DNA of 64,000 bases from Billgrantia montanilacus (lineage in GTDB: Bacteria; Pseudomonadota; Gammaproteobacteria; Pseudomonadales; Halomonadaceae). The first letter of the stretch is position 1. The number at the start of each line of letters is the position of its first letter. The DNA lies in assembly GCF_003336675.1 (NCBI RefSeq), contig NZ_QPII01000004.1:245812-309811 (forward strand), read 5' to 3'. The notes under the pieces were generated by a model. That model was not told the origin of the DNA, made no database searches, and saw nothing but the letters and a program-made list of their open reading frames with translations. Shown here in pieces: positions 27,461-36,509 of the stretch. A program made the translations under genes and the position numbers.

Positions 27461-27679
27461 TCACGGTTTACTGATCTCGTGGCCTATCACGCCGCCCACC
27501 GCCGCGCCTCCCACGGTGCCGATAGCGGAGCCGCCCGTGAGCACTGAGCCGCCAACGGCCCCCACGCCTGCACCCGCTACGGTGCCCTTGTCCTGTGTCG
27601 ACATGCCGGAGCAGGCGGCGAGTGACAGCAATGCCAAGGAAAAGGCAGTGCCAAGAATGAGATGTTTGATGTGTTTCAT
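27461..27679 (-). CDS. Small glycine-zipper lipoprotein
   Basis: A 72-residue outer-envelope lipoprotein. The signal peptide MKHIKHLILGTAFSLALLS ends in the lipobox LAAC, with the lipidated Cys at residue 22. The mature part is a glycine-zipper membrane hairpin (GAGVGAVGGSVLTGGSAIG and GGAAVGGVIGHEI). This is the layout of OsmB/SlyB-like 2TM proteins, many of which respond to osmotic stress. Monocistronic. The upstream side, 27680-27838, holds its promoter. Confidence 0.85.
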   Translation of the reverse strand: MKHIKHLILGTAFSLALLSLAACSGMSTQDKGTVAGAGVGAVGGSVLTGGSAIGTVGGAAVGGVIGHEISKP

Positions 27680-27838
27680 GATGGTGTCACTCGGGTTAAG
27701 AGGTCTTGCTCGCAGCGGGAGTTACCTGGGGAGCGGCGCGGCTACGACGGACCGCTATCCTCAACATAAGGCAGAACGAGAGTGTCATCCGTTTGGTGGC
27801 GCACATAGTCTCCCGCCGCTGGAGAACAAGGGGCTTGA

Positions 27839-27917
27839 GTGTCAGCACCACAGTGTGGCCCGGGGAGCCAGCTGCTGGCGCTATTGCCTGAGGACGAACT
27901 GGCGCGTGATTGTCTTG
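27839..27917 (+). pseudogene. Fragment resembling the N-terminus of a Crp/Fnr-like regulator
   Basis: A GTG preceded by AAGGGG opens a frame reading SQLLALLPEDELARD, closely like the start of the first Crp/Fnr-like gene (NHLLAALPTDEYQRL). After about 26 codons the resemblance ends and no cyclic-nucleotide-binding domain or helix-turn-helix follows. It is read as a remnant of a third regulator copy. The evidence is a short match of about 15 residues. Confidence 0.4.
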
Positions 27918-28089
27918 AATGCAGTCGTGCAAGTGCCGCGAGTACCCTTGATCTTGTCGGGGGTAGCCCCCATTGTACTCATAAGCCTCATTATCTGACC
28001 GGACTGGTCAATACCCCACCGTTCTGGTCTAGAATAAGCGAATGGGTCGAGGTCGCGAGAGACGCAATCTGGACCCCAGGCGCATCGTA

Positions 28090-28142
28090 TGCACGGATCG
28101 TGCAATTCGCGATGCACCCGATACATGCAGGGGGAGCCCCTG
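28090..28142 (+). promoter_or_regulatory. Two hairpins in the nadA leader
   Basis: TGCACG-GAT-CGTGCA (28090-28104) and CAGGGG-GAG-CCCCTG (28128-28142) are short perfect stems 75 and 22 bases before the preferred nadA start. The second could mask or present the ribosome site, since GGGGGAG is the only Shine-Dalgarno-like sequence nearby. Either could also be a protein operator for NAD-responsive control. Neither matches a riboswitch that I recognise. Confidence 0.4.
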
Positions 28143-28163
28143 CCAGTCACAGTGGTAGACACG

Positions 28164-29192
28164 ATGACGATCATGACATCCCGAATCGAGGTGCGTGAAC
28201 ACCTCGCCCGCGCCTACTGCCCGACCCGCATTCCGGCTCAAGACGAGGCTCGTATCGACGAGATCAAGCGTCTGCTCGAGCTGCACAACGCGGTGCTGGT
28301 AGCCCACTATTACACCGACGACGCCATTCAGCAGCTGGCCGAAGAGACCGGTGGTTGCGTCGCCGATTCCCTGGAGATGGCTCGCTTCGGCGCTCGCCAC
28401 GAGGCCGACACCCTGGTGGTGGCTGGGGTGCGCTTCATGGGCGAGACGGCCAAGATCCTTTCTCCCGAGAAACGGGTGTTGATGCCGACGCTGGAAGCGA
28501 CTTGTTCGCTCGATATCGGCTGCCCAGCCGATGAGTTCAGTGCCTTCTGCGACCAACATCCCGACCGAACCGTGGTGGTCTATGCCAACACCTCGGCGGC
28601 GGTGAAGGCGCGCGCCGACTGGGTGGTGACCTCTTCCATCGCGGTGGATGTCATCGAGCATCTGCAGGCCCGCGGCGAGAAGATCCTGTGGGCGCCTGAC
28701 AAACACCTGGGCGGCTATATCCAGCAGAAGACCGGCGCCGACATGCTGCTGTGGGACGGCGCCTGCATCGTCCACGAGGAGTTCAAGGCCAAGGGGATCG
28801 AGGACCTGAAAGCGCTCTATCCGGAAGCGGCAGTTCTGGTGCACCCCGAGTCGCCGGCCGCGGTGGTCGAGCTTGCCGACGTGGCGGGCTCGACGTCGCA
28901 GCTGATCAAGGCGGCCAAGGAGCTGCCCCACGACAAGCTGATCGTGGCCACCGACCGCGGCATCTTCTTCAAGATGCAGCAGATGGTTCCCGAAAAGACT
29001 TTGTTCGAGGCGCCCACCGCCGGCAACGGTGCAACCTGCAAGAGCTGCGCCCACTGCCCCTGGATGGCGATGAATGCGCTGGACAACCTGGCTGGCGCCC
29101 TGCGCGAGGGCAGCGGCGAGATCTTCGTCGACGACGCCCTGCGCCACGCCGCCCTCAAGCCGCTGGAGCGCATGCTGAACTTTCAGAAGTAG
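28164..29192 (+). CDS. nadA: Quinolinate synthase A
   Basis: A 342-residue 4Fe-4S enzyme that condenses iminoaspartate with dihydroxyacetone phosphate to quinolinate in NAD synthesis. Conserved segments include [29 protein letters not shown] and [12 protein letters not shown]. Cysteines in [17 protein letters not shown] and [11 protein letters not shown] supply the cluster ligands. The frame stays open to 28089, but the family N-terminus favours ATG 28164 or 28173. No good Shine-Dalgarno sequence lies before either. The partner nadC lies 10 kb away at 37947; no nadB is visible. A 2 x 20-bp tandem repeat follows the gene. Confidence 0.95.
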   Translation: MTIMTSRIEVREHLARAYCPTRIPAQDEARIDEIKRLLELHNAVLVAHYYTDDAIQQLAEETGGCVADSLEMARFGARHEADTLVVAGVRFMGETAKILSPEKRVLMPTLEATCSLDIGCPADEFSAFCDQHPDRTVVVYANTSAAVKARADWVVTSSIAVDVIEHLQARGEKILWAPDKHLGGYIQQKTGADMLLWDGACIVHEEFKAKGIEDLKALYPEAAVLVHPESPAAVVELADVAGSTSQLIKAAKELPHDKLIVATDRGIFFKMQQMVPEKTLFEAPTAGNGATCKSCAHCPWMAMNALDNLAGALREGSGEIFVDDALRHAALKPLERMLNFQK

Positions 29193-29204
29193 GGGTTCCC
29201 ATTC

Positions 29205-29244
29205 CCAGTACGGTCTTGCAGCTGCCAGTACGGTCTTGCAGCTG
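29205..29244. repeat. Perfect tandem repeat, 2 x 20 bp
   Basis: Two adjacent identical units, CCAGTACGGTCTTGCAGCTG at 29205-29224 and 29225-29244, lie between the convergent nadA and bepA genes. The unit is not a hairpin by itself. It is probably a replication-slippage duplication. Confidence 0.85.
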
Positions 29245-29284
29245 CCTCTGAGCCTGCGGTGCCGGGGACAGGCCAAAGCGGAGG

Positions 29285-30733
29285 TCAGAACTTCTCCATC
29301 GTCTCGCGATAGCCCACGAAGTCCTCGCGCCGCTGTGCGATGCGCGCCGCGGCGTTGCGATCGTCGCTTCGCTCGGCAACCTGCTTGGCTACGTCGAGTT
29401 GACGAATGGCCTGGTCGATGCTGCCGGTCAGCTGCATATGCTCGGCCCGGGCGAGATGTCCCCAGGCCTCGCGATTGCTGCGCCCGGCGGCTTCGGCGAG
29501 CAGGGTGAAGACTTGGGGATCCTCTGGGCGCCCTTCGGCCAGGTCGCGCAGGACGCGATACGCCTCGTTGGGGTCCCGTTGCAGCAGCGCTTCGCCCATG
29601 ATGCGGGTGGTAGGCATGTAGCCAGGCATTAGTCTCAGCTGGCGTCGGCTCCGTTCGATGGCATCATCGTAGCGTCCGGCATCGAAGGCGACCTCCGCGG
29701 CGCTGGCGGGAATCATGGCGAGGTCGGGAAGCTCGCGGGACAGTCCATCCAAGGCGGTGAGCGCGCTGTCGGTATTGCCCCGCTGGGCTTCGAGCAGGGC
29801 GTCGATGTAGCGTCTGGCCGTATCCGGGGCGCGGTCCTGTGCCAGTCGAGTGACGGCCTGTTGTGGATCGCGCTGATGGATCGTCAGCAGGGCACGGGCG
29901 CGAATCAGGTGATACGTTGGCCCCTCATTGCGTGGGTCGGCCGCCTCCAACTGCGCGGCCCGCGATTCGGCGTCGCTGATGCGCGATTCGGTCAGCGGAT
30001 GGGTGAGCAGGAACTCCGGTGGGTTGCCGCCCTGGAGGCTGGCCTGACGTTGCATGGCGCGGAACATGCGCACCATGGCCTGGGGGTCGAATCCGGCCTC
30101 TGACATGGCTTGCAGGCCGATGCGGTCGGCCTCCTGCTCGAAGCGCCGGGAATAGGTCAACTGATCCTGGATAAAGGCAGCCTGCGAGCCCATGGCAGCG
30201 GCGATGCCCGCATCGCCACCGCCGCTGGCGGCGATCAGCATGCCGGCCAGCATGGCCGCCATGGCGGGAATCTGGGTCTGGTCGGCGCGGGCCTGGCCGC
30301 GCGCATAGTGGCGTTGAGAGAGGTGGCCGAGCTCGTGGGCCAGCACCGAGGCAACCGCGTCCTCTTCGTCGGCGAAGGCGAACAGGCCGGCATTCAGGCC
30401 GATGACGCCGCCCGGCACGGCAAAGGCATTGAGGGTGCGACTATCCACCAGGGTCACCACCGTGCGGGGGCCATCGACACCGCTGTGGGGAACCAGGCGT
30501 GCCAGCAGTGACTCCACATAATGCTGGGCGATGGGATCCTGCCACTGAGGCGCGCGGGCGCGGAACTGGCGTAGCCAGGCACGGCCCAGGCGATACTCTT
30601 CACCGCTCACGGCCTGGCTGCCGGTCGTCAGGCTGGGAAGGCCATAGTCATCCGTGGCGCTAGCAGGACCGGTCAGGGCCAGTGCCAGCACCAAGGCGCT
30701 GCCGGTCAGGAAGGTACGGATGTTACGCGGCAT
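29285..30733 (-). CDS. bepA: Outer-membrane assembly metalloprotease/chaperone
   Basis: A 482-residue periplasmic M48 peptidase of the BepA (YfgC) type, which supports or degrades stalled LptD and Bam substrates. A signal peptide (about residues 5-27, ending PASA) precedes the protease domain, with the zinc motif HELGH at residues 133-137. Residues about 280-480 are helical TPR repeats. ATG 30733 has GAGG six bases upstream and is preferred over 30748. The gene is divergent from the TusA-like gene. Assigned to BepA rather than LoiP by the C-terminal TPR region and length. Confidence 0.92.
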   Translation of the reverse strand: MPRNIRTFLTGSALVLALALTGPASATDDYGLPSLTTGSQAVSGEEYRLGRAWLRQFRARAPQWQDPIAQHYVESLLARLVPHSGVDGPRTVVTLVDSRTLNAFAVPGGVIGLNAGLFAFADEEDAVASVLAHELGHLSQRHYARGQARADQTQIPAMAAMLAGMLIAASGGGDAGIAAAMGSQAAFIQDQLTYSRRFEQEADRIGLQAMSEAGFDPQAMVRMFRAMQRQASLQGGNPPEFLLTHPLTESRISDAESRAAQLEAADPRNEGPTYHLIRARALLTIHQRDPQQAVTRLAQDRAPDTARRYIDALLEAQRGNTDSALTALDGLSRELPDLAMIPASAAEVAFDAGRYDDAIERSRRQLRLMPGYMPTTRIMGEALLQRDPNEAYRVLRDLAEGRPEDPQVFTLLAEAAGRSNREAWGHLARAEHMQLTGSIDQAIRQLDVAKQVAERSDDRNAAARIAQRREDFVGYRETMEKF

Positions 30734-30876
30734 GGCCAACCTCGTCATAATGGGCAGTCGAATGCCTATCCGACATTGATTCGACCTGTAAAGTGCCTTT
30801 AAATCTCAAGGGTTTTGACGTTCGCTGCAAGAGCGTTACCCATTTTGCGTCAACCAGTATTCTCCCGGGAGTTACC

Positions 30877-31125
30877 ATGGCTGTGCAACCAGATGACGTG
30901 CTAGATGCCTGCGGCCTGCCGTGTCCGCTGCCGCTGCTGAAGGCAAAGCAGGCCCTGGCCAGGCTCGAGGCCGGACAACTGCTCGAGGTCATCGCCACCG
31001 ATGCCGGGTCCTGGCGCGACTTCGAGACCTTCGCCGATCAGAGTATCCACGAGCTGGTGGAACGTGAAGAGCGGGGCGAGGTGTTTCACTACTGGATTCG
31101 CAAGGGCGAGGAGCCTGTTTCATGA
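30877..31125 (+). CDS. TusA-family sulfurtransferase
   Basis: An 82-residue protein of the TusA/YeeD/YedF fold. The CPxP motif is seen in DACGLPCPLPLLKAK; Cys16 is the likely sulfur-carrying residue, with Cys12 just before it. GGGAG precedes the ATG at 30877. The stop overlaps the start of the AI-2E transporter-family gene as ATGA, a pairing also common in related genomes. Whether it is true TusA (tRNA thiolation relay) or a paralog cannot be told here. Confidence 0.88.
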   Translation: MAVQPDDVLDACGLPCPLPLLKAKQALARLEAGQLLEVIATDAGSWRDFETFADQSIHELVEREERGEVFHYWIRKGEEPVS

Positions 31126-32225
31126 CCCTGCGGCAGGTTTTCAAGGGCTGGATTGACCACTATTTCTCCGATGAGGAGGCAGTGATCCTGCTGGTGGTGC
31201 TGATACTTGGCTTCGCGGTGGTGATTTTGTTCGGTCGCATGCTGGCGCCTTTTCTCACCGCCCTGGTCATTGCCTTTCTGCTGCAGGGCGGCGTCAATGC
31301 CATGACGCGGAGAGGCGTGCCGCATCTGCTGGCGGTGATCGTGGTGTTCCTGGGTTTCATCGGCATACTGCTGGCATTGGCCTTCATCCTGATGCCGCTG
31401 ATATGGAATCAGCTGGTGAGCCTGGTCCAGGAGACGCCACGGATGTTCGCCAGCAGCCAGCTCTGGCTTGGCGAGCTGCAGGAGCGTTATCCCAACCTGG
31501 TTACGCCGGATCAGGTTCAGGAGTGGATCGGCGTCGCCGGGCGTGAGATGACGCAGTTTGGTCAGCGGATGCTGACACTGTCGTTGGCCTCGCTGGGCAA
31601 TGTCCTGTCGTTGATCATTTACCTGGTTCTGGTACCCATCCTGGTATTCTTCCTGCTCAAGGATCGCGATCAACTGGTCGCTTTTTCACTCTCGCTGCTG
31701 CCACGTAAGCGTCATCTGATGACGCGTATCTGGCATGAGATGGACGCCCAAATCGCCAATTACGTACGCGGCAAGTTCATCGAGATCATCATCGTCGGAA
31801 CCGTGGCGTTCTTCACCTTCGCCTTCTTCGGTCTGCCTTACTCGGCACTGCTGGCGGTGCTGGTGGGGTTCTCGGTGCTGGTGCCCTATATCGGCGCGGC
31901 TGTGGCGACGCTGCCTGTGGCGGCGGTGGCCGGTTTTCATTTCGGACTCAGCGATCAGTTCCTCTATGTTGTGATTGCCTATGGCATCATCCAGGCACTG
32001 GATGGCAATGTACTGGTGCCGATCCTGTTCTCAGAGGCGGTCAACCTGCATCCGGTGTCGATCATCGTGGCGGTACTCTTCTTCGGCGGCATCTGGGGTT
32101 TCTGGGGCATCTTCTTTGCCATTCCGCTCGCCACCCTGCTCAAGGCGCTGGTGTATGCCTGGCCGCGTGGCATCCAGCACTATCAAGCAGAAGGAAAAGG
32201 CGTTGAGGAGTGGGTCGAGGAGTGA
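31122..32225 (+). CDS. AI-2E family membrane transporter (PerM-like)
   Basis: A 367-residue inner-membrane protein with about eight helices, including VILLVVLILGFAVVILFG near the N-terminus. It carries the family signature around LVPYIGAAVATLPVAAVAGFH and GNVLVPILFSEAVNLHP, which marks the AI-2E/PerM/YtrI transporter fold. Relatives transport autoinducer-2, act as sodium or proton antiporters, or are uncharacterised, so the substrate is open. In a halophile-like host a cation antiport role is plausible but unproven. Translationally coupled to the TusA-like gene. Confidence 0.88.
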   Translation: MTLRQVFKGWIDHYFSDEEAVILLVVLILGFAVVILFGRMLAPFLTALVIAFLLQGGVNAMTRRGVPHLLAVIVVFLGFIGILLALAFILMPLIWNQLVSLVQETPRMFASSQLWLGELQERYPNLVTPDQVQEWIGVAGREMTQFGQRMLTLSLASLGNVLSLIIYLVLVPILVFFLLKDRDQLVAFSLSLLPRKRHLMTRIWHEMDAQIANYVRGKFIEIIIVGTVAFFTFAFFGLPYSALLAVLVGFSVLVPYIGAAVATLPVAAVAGFHFGLSDQFLYVVIAYGIIQALDGNVLVPILFSEAVNLHPVSIIVAVLFFGGIWGFWGIFFAIPLATLLKALVYAWPRGIQHYQAEGKGVEEWVEE

Positions 32226-32280
32226 GATGAGAGGTGAGAGAAGAGCGGTACCGCCCGGCACGCCGGGCGGACGCTGCCGT

Positions 32281-32757
32281 TCAACCGGTGGCATGCAGGG
32301 CCTGGGCGGCCTGGAGTACCTCATCGACATGGCCCGCGACCTTGACGCCGCGCCACTCCTGGGCCAGCTTGCCCTCGGCATCGATCAGGAAGGTGCTCCG
32401 CTCGATGCCCATGTGCTCCTTGCCATAGAGTTTCTTGAGCTTGATCACATCGAACAGCCGGCAGACGGTTTCATCCTTGTCGGATATCAGGTCGAAGTTG
32501 AAGGCCTGCTTGGCCTTGAAGTTCTCCTGAGCGCGAATGCCGTCGCGGGAGACGCCGAGGATGACCGTGTTGGCGGCCTCGAAGTCGCTCATGCGGTCGC
32601 GAAAGTCGCCGCCCTCGGTGGTACAGCCGGGCGTGCTGGCCTTGGGATAGAAAAAGAGGACCACTTGTCGACCCTTGAGGTCGCATAATGTGACGGTCGT
32701 ATCGCCGGTGGCAGTGGCGGTGAAGTCCGGTGCGGGTTGGCCGAGGGCAAGCGTCAT
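32281..32757 (-). CDS. bcp: Thioredoxin-dependent thiol peroxidase (peroxiredoxin Q)
   Basis: A 158-residue BCP/PrxQ peroxiredoxin that reduces hydrogen peroxide and lipid peroxides. ATG 32757 is preceded by AAGGA and matches the family start; the open frame to 32865 is extra. The peroxidatic Cys45 lies in PKASTPGCTTEGGDF. The resolving cysteine of E. coli Bcp (Cys50) is replaced by glycine, so it must work as a one-Cys enzyme or use another cysteine, such as Cys25 or the one in DETVCRLF. Divergent from dapA. Confidence 0.93.
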   Translation of the reverse strand: MTLALGQPAPDFTATATGDTTVTLCDLKGRQVVLFFYPKASTPGCTTEGGDFRDRMSDFEAANTVILGVSRDGIRAQENFKAKQAFNFDLISDKDETVCRLFDVIKLKKLYGKEHMGIERSTFLIDAEGKLAQEWRGVKVAGHVDEVLQAAQALHATG

Positions 32758-32936
32758 GACGGGGATCCTTGGTTTTGGTAAGGTCCTGATTACACGCAAC
32801 CCCGTCCCGTCTGTCAAAGTCTCCGGCGCGTGCTGCTGTACAGCCTTCGACCGCCTGAGTACCATTTACCCTTTGCATCGAGGGGCCTGCTGACAATCGG
32901 CACCCGAGAGCGGCATGATCGGAGAGGAACGAGAGG

Positions 32937-33821
32937 ATGATCACTGGCAGTATCGTCGCCCTGGCGACGCCGATGAAGGTCAATGGCGACATCGACTGGG
33001 AGGCGCTGCGCCGCTTGGTGAACTTCCACCTCGACAATGGCACCGATGGCATTGTCGCGGCCGGCACCACGGGTGAGCCTACTACCATGTCGTTTGCCGA
33101 ACATTTCGACGTGATACGCACCGTGGTGGAAGAGGTCAATGGCCGTATTCCGGTCATCGCCGGTACTGGAGCCAATGCCACCTCGGAGGCCGTGGAACTG
33201 TCGCGCTATGCCAGCGAGGTTGGAGCCGACTACTGCCTGTCGGTGTGCCCCTACTACAACAAGCCGACCCAGGAAGGGCTTTATCAGCACTTCAAGGCGG
33301 TGGCCGAAGGCAGCCAGCTGCCGGTCATTCTCTACAACGTGCCGGGTCGCACCTGTTCGGATCTCTACAACGAGACCGTGCTGCGCCTGGCCGAAGTCGA
33401 CAATATCATTGGCCTGAAGGACGCCACCGGGAACCTGGAGCGCGCCGAGGACCTGATCGGTCGTCTCAAGGGCAGCGGGTTCATGCTCTATTCCGGTGAC
33501 GATGCCACTGCCTGCGACTTCATGCTGATGGGTGGCAATGGCGATATCTCGGTGACCGCCAATGTCGCGCCCAGGGCCATGCACGAGCTCTGTTCCGCCG
33601 CCGTGTCTGGCGATGCCGACAAGGCACACCAGATCAACACACGACTGATGCCGCTACATACCAATCTGGGCATCGAATCCAACCCGATCCCCGTCAAGTG
33701 GGCCCTGCACCGCATGGGGCTGATGGAGCCGGGTATTCGACTGCCGTTGACCTGGCTTTCCGAGAAGTACCACTCGACCGTGGGTGAGGCCCTGCAACTG
33801 GCCGGGGTGACAGACGACTGA
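32937..33821 (+). CDS. dapA: 4-hydroxy-tetrahydrodipicolinate synthase
   Basis: A 294-residue aldolase that condenses pyruvate and aspartate semialdehyde in lysine and peptidoglycan precursor synthesis. The Schiff-base Lys161 lies in IGLKDATGN, Tyr133 in LYNVPGRT, and the TTGEPTT loop holds Thr44/Thr45. Length and residues match E. coli DapA exactly. GAGAGG precedes the ATG. It is followed within 60 bases by bamC, the same order as in E. coli (dapA-bamC), where the pair is co-transcribed. Confidence 0.97.
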   Translation: MITGSIVALATPMKVNGDIDWEALRRLVNFHLDNGTDGIVAAGTTGEPTTMSFAEHFDVIRTVVEEVNGRIPVIAGTGANATSEAVELSRYASEVGADYCLSVCPYYNKPTQEGLYQHFKAVAEGSQLPVILYNVPGRTCSDLYNETVLRLAEVDNIIGLKDATGNLERAEDLIGRLKGSGFMLYSGDDATACDFMLMGGNGDISVTANVAPRAMHELCSAAVSGDADKAHQINTRLMPLHTNLGIESNPIPVKWALHRMGLMEPGIRLPLTWLSEKYHSTVGEALQLAGVTDD

Positions 33822-33878
33822 GTTTGCGCCTGGACCCGATACCCGACGCCCCGATTAACACGATGCAAGGTGGACCGC

Positions 33879-34847
33879 ATGAATTCTGCGCTGAAATGGA
33901 TGCCGCTGGTGGCGGTTATCGCCCTGGCAACCGCTGGCTGCGCACGCGATGGCTTCTATGATGACCGTAACATCGACTATGTGGAGGCCCGGCGCAGTGC
34001 GCCCCTGGCCTTGCCGGAAGGCCGTAACGTACAGCGCTATCGGGACGCCATGCCGGTGCCGGAGGCCAGCGGCACGCTGCGCCCCAGCGATCGCTTTGAC
34101 GCGCCTAGCCCCGAGCGCATGGTTTCCGGCAGTACGGTGGAACGGGATTACGTCGAGCGCCGCGAGATCGGCAGCGACCGCTGGCTGGTGATAGGCGCAG
34201 ACCCCGGTGTGGTCTGGCCTCAGCTTCAGGATTTCGCCCGTGCCCGCGGCCTGCAGGTCCAGGGTAGTGACGATGCACGGGGAATACTGGAGACCGACCA
34301 GGGGCGCTTGAGCGTTCGCCAGGGGCTGCGAGCGGGTGACAGCGAGGTGCGCTGTGACCAGTCGGGCCGCCCGGTGGCTGCCTGCCTGGACGCCCTGGAG
34401 CAGCACTTCAGTGCGCGTAGCGCCACGGCCAGTGCCGCCTCCCTGGCCGGCCAGCAGATCGCCGAAGAGGATCGCCTGAGCCTGGAGCAGCGCAGCGATG
34501 GGGAATGGGTCGTTCAGATACCGCTGGATATCGATCGGGTCTGGGCCGAACTCAATCACCAGCTCGAAGCCGATTTCACCGTGGAGGAGCGCCGCGAGCT
34601 GCTCGAGCAGAATCCGCAGCAGCACGACTTCCTGATCAGCTACATGACCGTATCCGAGCGTGGCCGTGGAATGGTTCAGATCATCATGAGCCCGGATGTG
34701 CGCCAGATGCCGCAGGAAATTCGCCTGGTGCTGGAGTCCGCAGGGCCCGAGCGAACGGTGCTGCGCGCCATCAACGAGAGCGAGCGGCGCTTCACGGAAG
34801 AGGATGCCCGCGAGCTGCTGGAGCGGGTGGCAGGCCTGCTGCGCTGA
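33879..34847 (+). CDS. bamC: Outer membrane assembly lipoprotein BamC
   Basis: A 322-residue lipoprotein of the BAM complex. ATG 33879 follows AAGGTGG. The signal peptide is MNSALKWMPLVAVIALATAG, with the lipidated Cys at residue 21 (TAGCARD). An extended N-terminal segment (about 22-95) is followed by two helix-grip domains (about 100-200 and 215-320), as in E. coli NlpB. It overlaps the next gene as TGATG. The assignment rests on the dapA-bamC-purC order and domain layout more than on strong motifs, since BamC diverges quickly. Confidence 0.85.
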   Translation: MNSALKWMPLVAVIALATAGCARDGFYDDRNIDYVEARRSAPLALPEGRNVQRYRDAMPVPEASGTLRPSDRFDAPSPERMVSGSTVERDYVERREIGSDRWLVIGADPGVVWPQLQDFARARGLQVQGSDDARGILETDQGRLSVRQGLRAGDSEVRCDQSGRPVAACLDALEQHFSARSATASAASLAGQQIAEEDRLSLEQRSDGEWVVQIPLDIDRVWAELNHQLEADFTVEERRELLEQNPQQHDFLISYMTVSERGRGMVQIIMSPDVRQMPQEIRLVLESAGPERTVLRAINESERRFTEEDARELLERVAGLLR

Positions 34848-35662
34848 TGCCTCAGCCGCTTGCTGACCAGCTGCCATCGGTCGCCCCCCTGTCGGGGCGG
34901 CTGCGTTTTGCGTCACTGGGCAGCGGCAGCAAGGGCAATGCCACCCTGGTGAGCGACGGCGAGACCTGGGTGCTGGTCGACTGCGGCTTCGGCCTGCGCG
35001 AGACCGAGCGGCGACTGGCGCGACTGGATATCCATCCGCGCCAGCTGGATGCCGTGCTGGTGACCCATGAGCATGGCGATCACTTGCGCGGTGTGGGGCC
35101 GTTGGCACGACGCCATGGCGTACCGGTCTATCTGACACCGGGCACCTGGCTGTCCGGGCGCCTGGGCGAGGTGCCACAGCGGCACTGGATCACTCCCCAG
35201 TCGCGTTTCGCGATCAAGGGGCTGATCGTCGACCCGATCACGGTGCCTCACGACGCACGCGAGCCGATCCAGTTCCGTTTCGAATCCGCCGACCGCCGCC
35301 TCGGTGTGCTGACCGACCTGGGGCATGCCAGCGATCATGTGGCAGAGGCCTTTCGCGGCTGCGATGCACTGATACTCGAATGCAATCACGACCCGCACCT
35401 GCTGCAGACGGGACCGTACCCACCGTCACTCAAGCGTCGCGTGGGTGGCAAGTGGGGGCATCTGGCCAACGGCCAGGCGGCCACGCTGCTTGCCCGGTTG
35501 GGGTTGGACCGCCTGCAACGTATCGTCTGCTCGCACCTTTCCGAACACAACAACCGCCCCGATCTGGTGCTCGAGGCCTTGACGCCACTGCTCGATGGCG
35601 ACGCCTCTCGTCTGACGATCGCCGCCCAGGACCATGGGCTGCAGTGGCAGACGATTAACTGA
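34847..35662 (+). CDS. MBL-fold metallo-hydrolase (YycJ/WalJ-like)
   Basis: A 271-residue metallo-beta-lactamase-fold enzyme. The metal site is THEHGDHLRG (about residues 68-77), with further ligands in TVPHD, LTDLGHASDH and CSHLSEHN. The N-terminus GRLRFASLGSGSKGNATLV is characteristic of the YycJ/WalJ group, whose members are phosphodiesterase- or nuclease-like and poorly characterised. The ATG at 34847 overlaps the bamC stop as TGATG. The longer open frame back to 34505 lies entirely in bamC and is rejected. Co-transcribed with dapA-bamC and probably purC. Confidence 0.88.
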   Translation: MPQPLADQLPSVAPLSGRLRFASLGSGSKGNATLVSDGETWVLVDCGFGLRETERRLARLDIHPRQLDAVLVTHEHGDHLRGVGPLARRHGVPVYLTPGTWLSGRLGEVPQRHWITPQSRFAIKGLIVDPITVPHDAREPIQFRFESADRRLGVLTDLGHASDHVAEAFRGCDALILECNHDPHLLQTGPYPPSLKRRVGGKWGHLANGQAATLLARLGLDRLQRIVCSHLSEHNNRPDLVLEALTPLLDGDASRLTIAAQDHGLQWQTIN

Positions 35663-35705
35663 GCGCCCCTTTTTCGTCATGCGATAACCCTTTCTGGAGA
35701 CCCCC

Positions 35706-36419
35706 ATGGAAAAGCGTCACGAACTCTATGCCGGCAAGGCCAAATCGGTCTTTGCCACCGATGATCCGGATCGTGTGGTCCTGCAGTTTCGCGACGATAC
35801 CAGCGCCTTCGACGGCGAGCGCATGGAGTCGCTGGCGCGCAAGGGCATGGTCAACAATCGCTTCAACGCTTTCATCATGGGCAAGCTGGAGGCGGCCGGC
35901 ATACCGACCCACTTCGAGCAGTGCCTTTCCGATACCGAGAGCCTGGTCAAGACGCTCACGATGATCCCGGTGGAGTGCGTGGTGCGCAATATTGCCGCCG
36001 GTGGCCTTGTCAAACGCCTCGGCGTGGAGGAGGGCCGTGAACTCACGCCGCCCACCTTCGAGCTGTTCCTCAAGAACGACGCCCTGCATGATCCGATGAT
36101 CAACGAGTCGCTGGCCGAGACCTTCGGCTGGGCCACGCCGGAGCAGCTGGCCGAGATGAAGGCATTGACCTTCAAGGTCAATGCGGTGCTCAAGCAACTC
36201 TTCACCGAGGGCGGCCTGCTGCTGGTTGACTACAAGCTGGAGTTCGGGCTGTTCAAGGGCGAAATCGTGCTGGGCGACGAGTTCTCACCGGATGGCTGTC
36301 GTCTGTGGGACGCCAAGACGCGGGACAAGATGGACAAGGACCGCTTTCGCCAAGGGTTGGGTGGCGTGATCGAGGCCTATGAGGAAGTGGGACGGCGGAT
36401 TGGTGTCGACTTCACGTAG
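35706..36419 (+). CDS. purC: Phosphoribosylaminoimidazole-succinocarboxamide synthase
   Basis: A 237-residue SAICAR synthetase that joins CAIR and aspartate with ATP in purine synthesis. The N-terminal [21 protein letters not shown] motif, [18 protein letters not shown], and the C-terminal DFKLEFG-like segment ([19 protein letters not shown]) are all present. CTGGAGA precedes the ATG. It sits 43 bases after the MBL gene, and the E. coli order dapA-bamC-purC is preserved with the MBL gene inserted. A terminator follows. Confidence 0.97.
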   Translation: MEKRHELYAGKAKSVFATDDPDRVVLQFRDDTSAFDGERMESLARKGMVNNRFNAFIMGKLEAAGIPTHFEQCLSDTESLVKTLTMIPVECVVRNIAAGGLVKRLGVEEGRELTPPTFELFLKNDALHDPMINESLAETFGWATPEQLAEMKALTFKVNAVLKQLFTEGGLLLVDYKLEFGLFKGEIVLGDEFSPDGCRLWDAKTRDKMDKDRFRQGLGGVIEAYEEVGRRIGVDFT

Positions 36420-36466
36420 ACATCAGATGCCACTGATCGGATGTGGCTGACAAAGCAGACGTAGCT

Positions 36467-36494
36467 GACAAAGGGTCCCGCGGGGCCCTTTGTC
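36467..36494 (+). terminator. purC terminator hairpin
   Basis: GACAAAGGG pairs with CCCTTTGTC, with an inner CCCGCGGG that can extend the stem. It lies between convergent purC and trmO and may work in both directions. GCTGACAAAG is also repeated just upstream. Confidence 0.65.
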
Positions 36495-36509
36495 GTTGCC
36501 GGGAGCCGT

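Larger units (their letters stand above)
27680..28163. other. Intergenic region upstream of nadA (484 bp)
   Basis: It contains the promoter side of the lipoprotein gene, a Crp-like gene fragment (27839-27917), and the nadA leader with two hairpins. TAGAAT at 28030 is a plausible nadA -10 box, but no matching -35 box was found. Confidence 0.4.
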
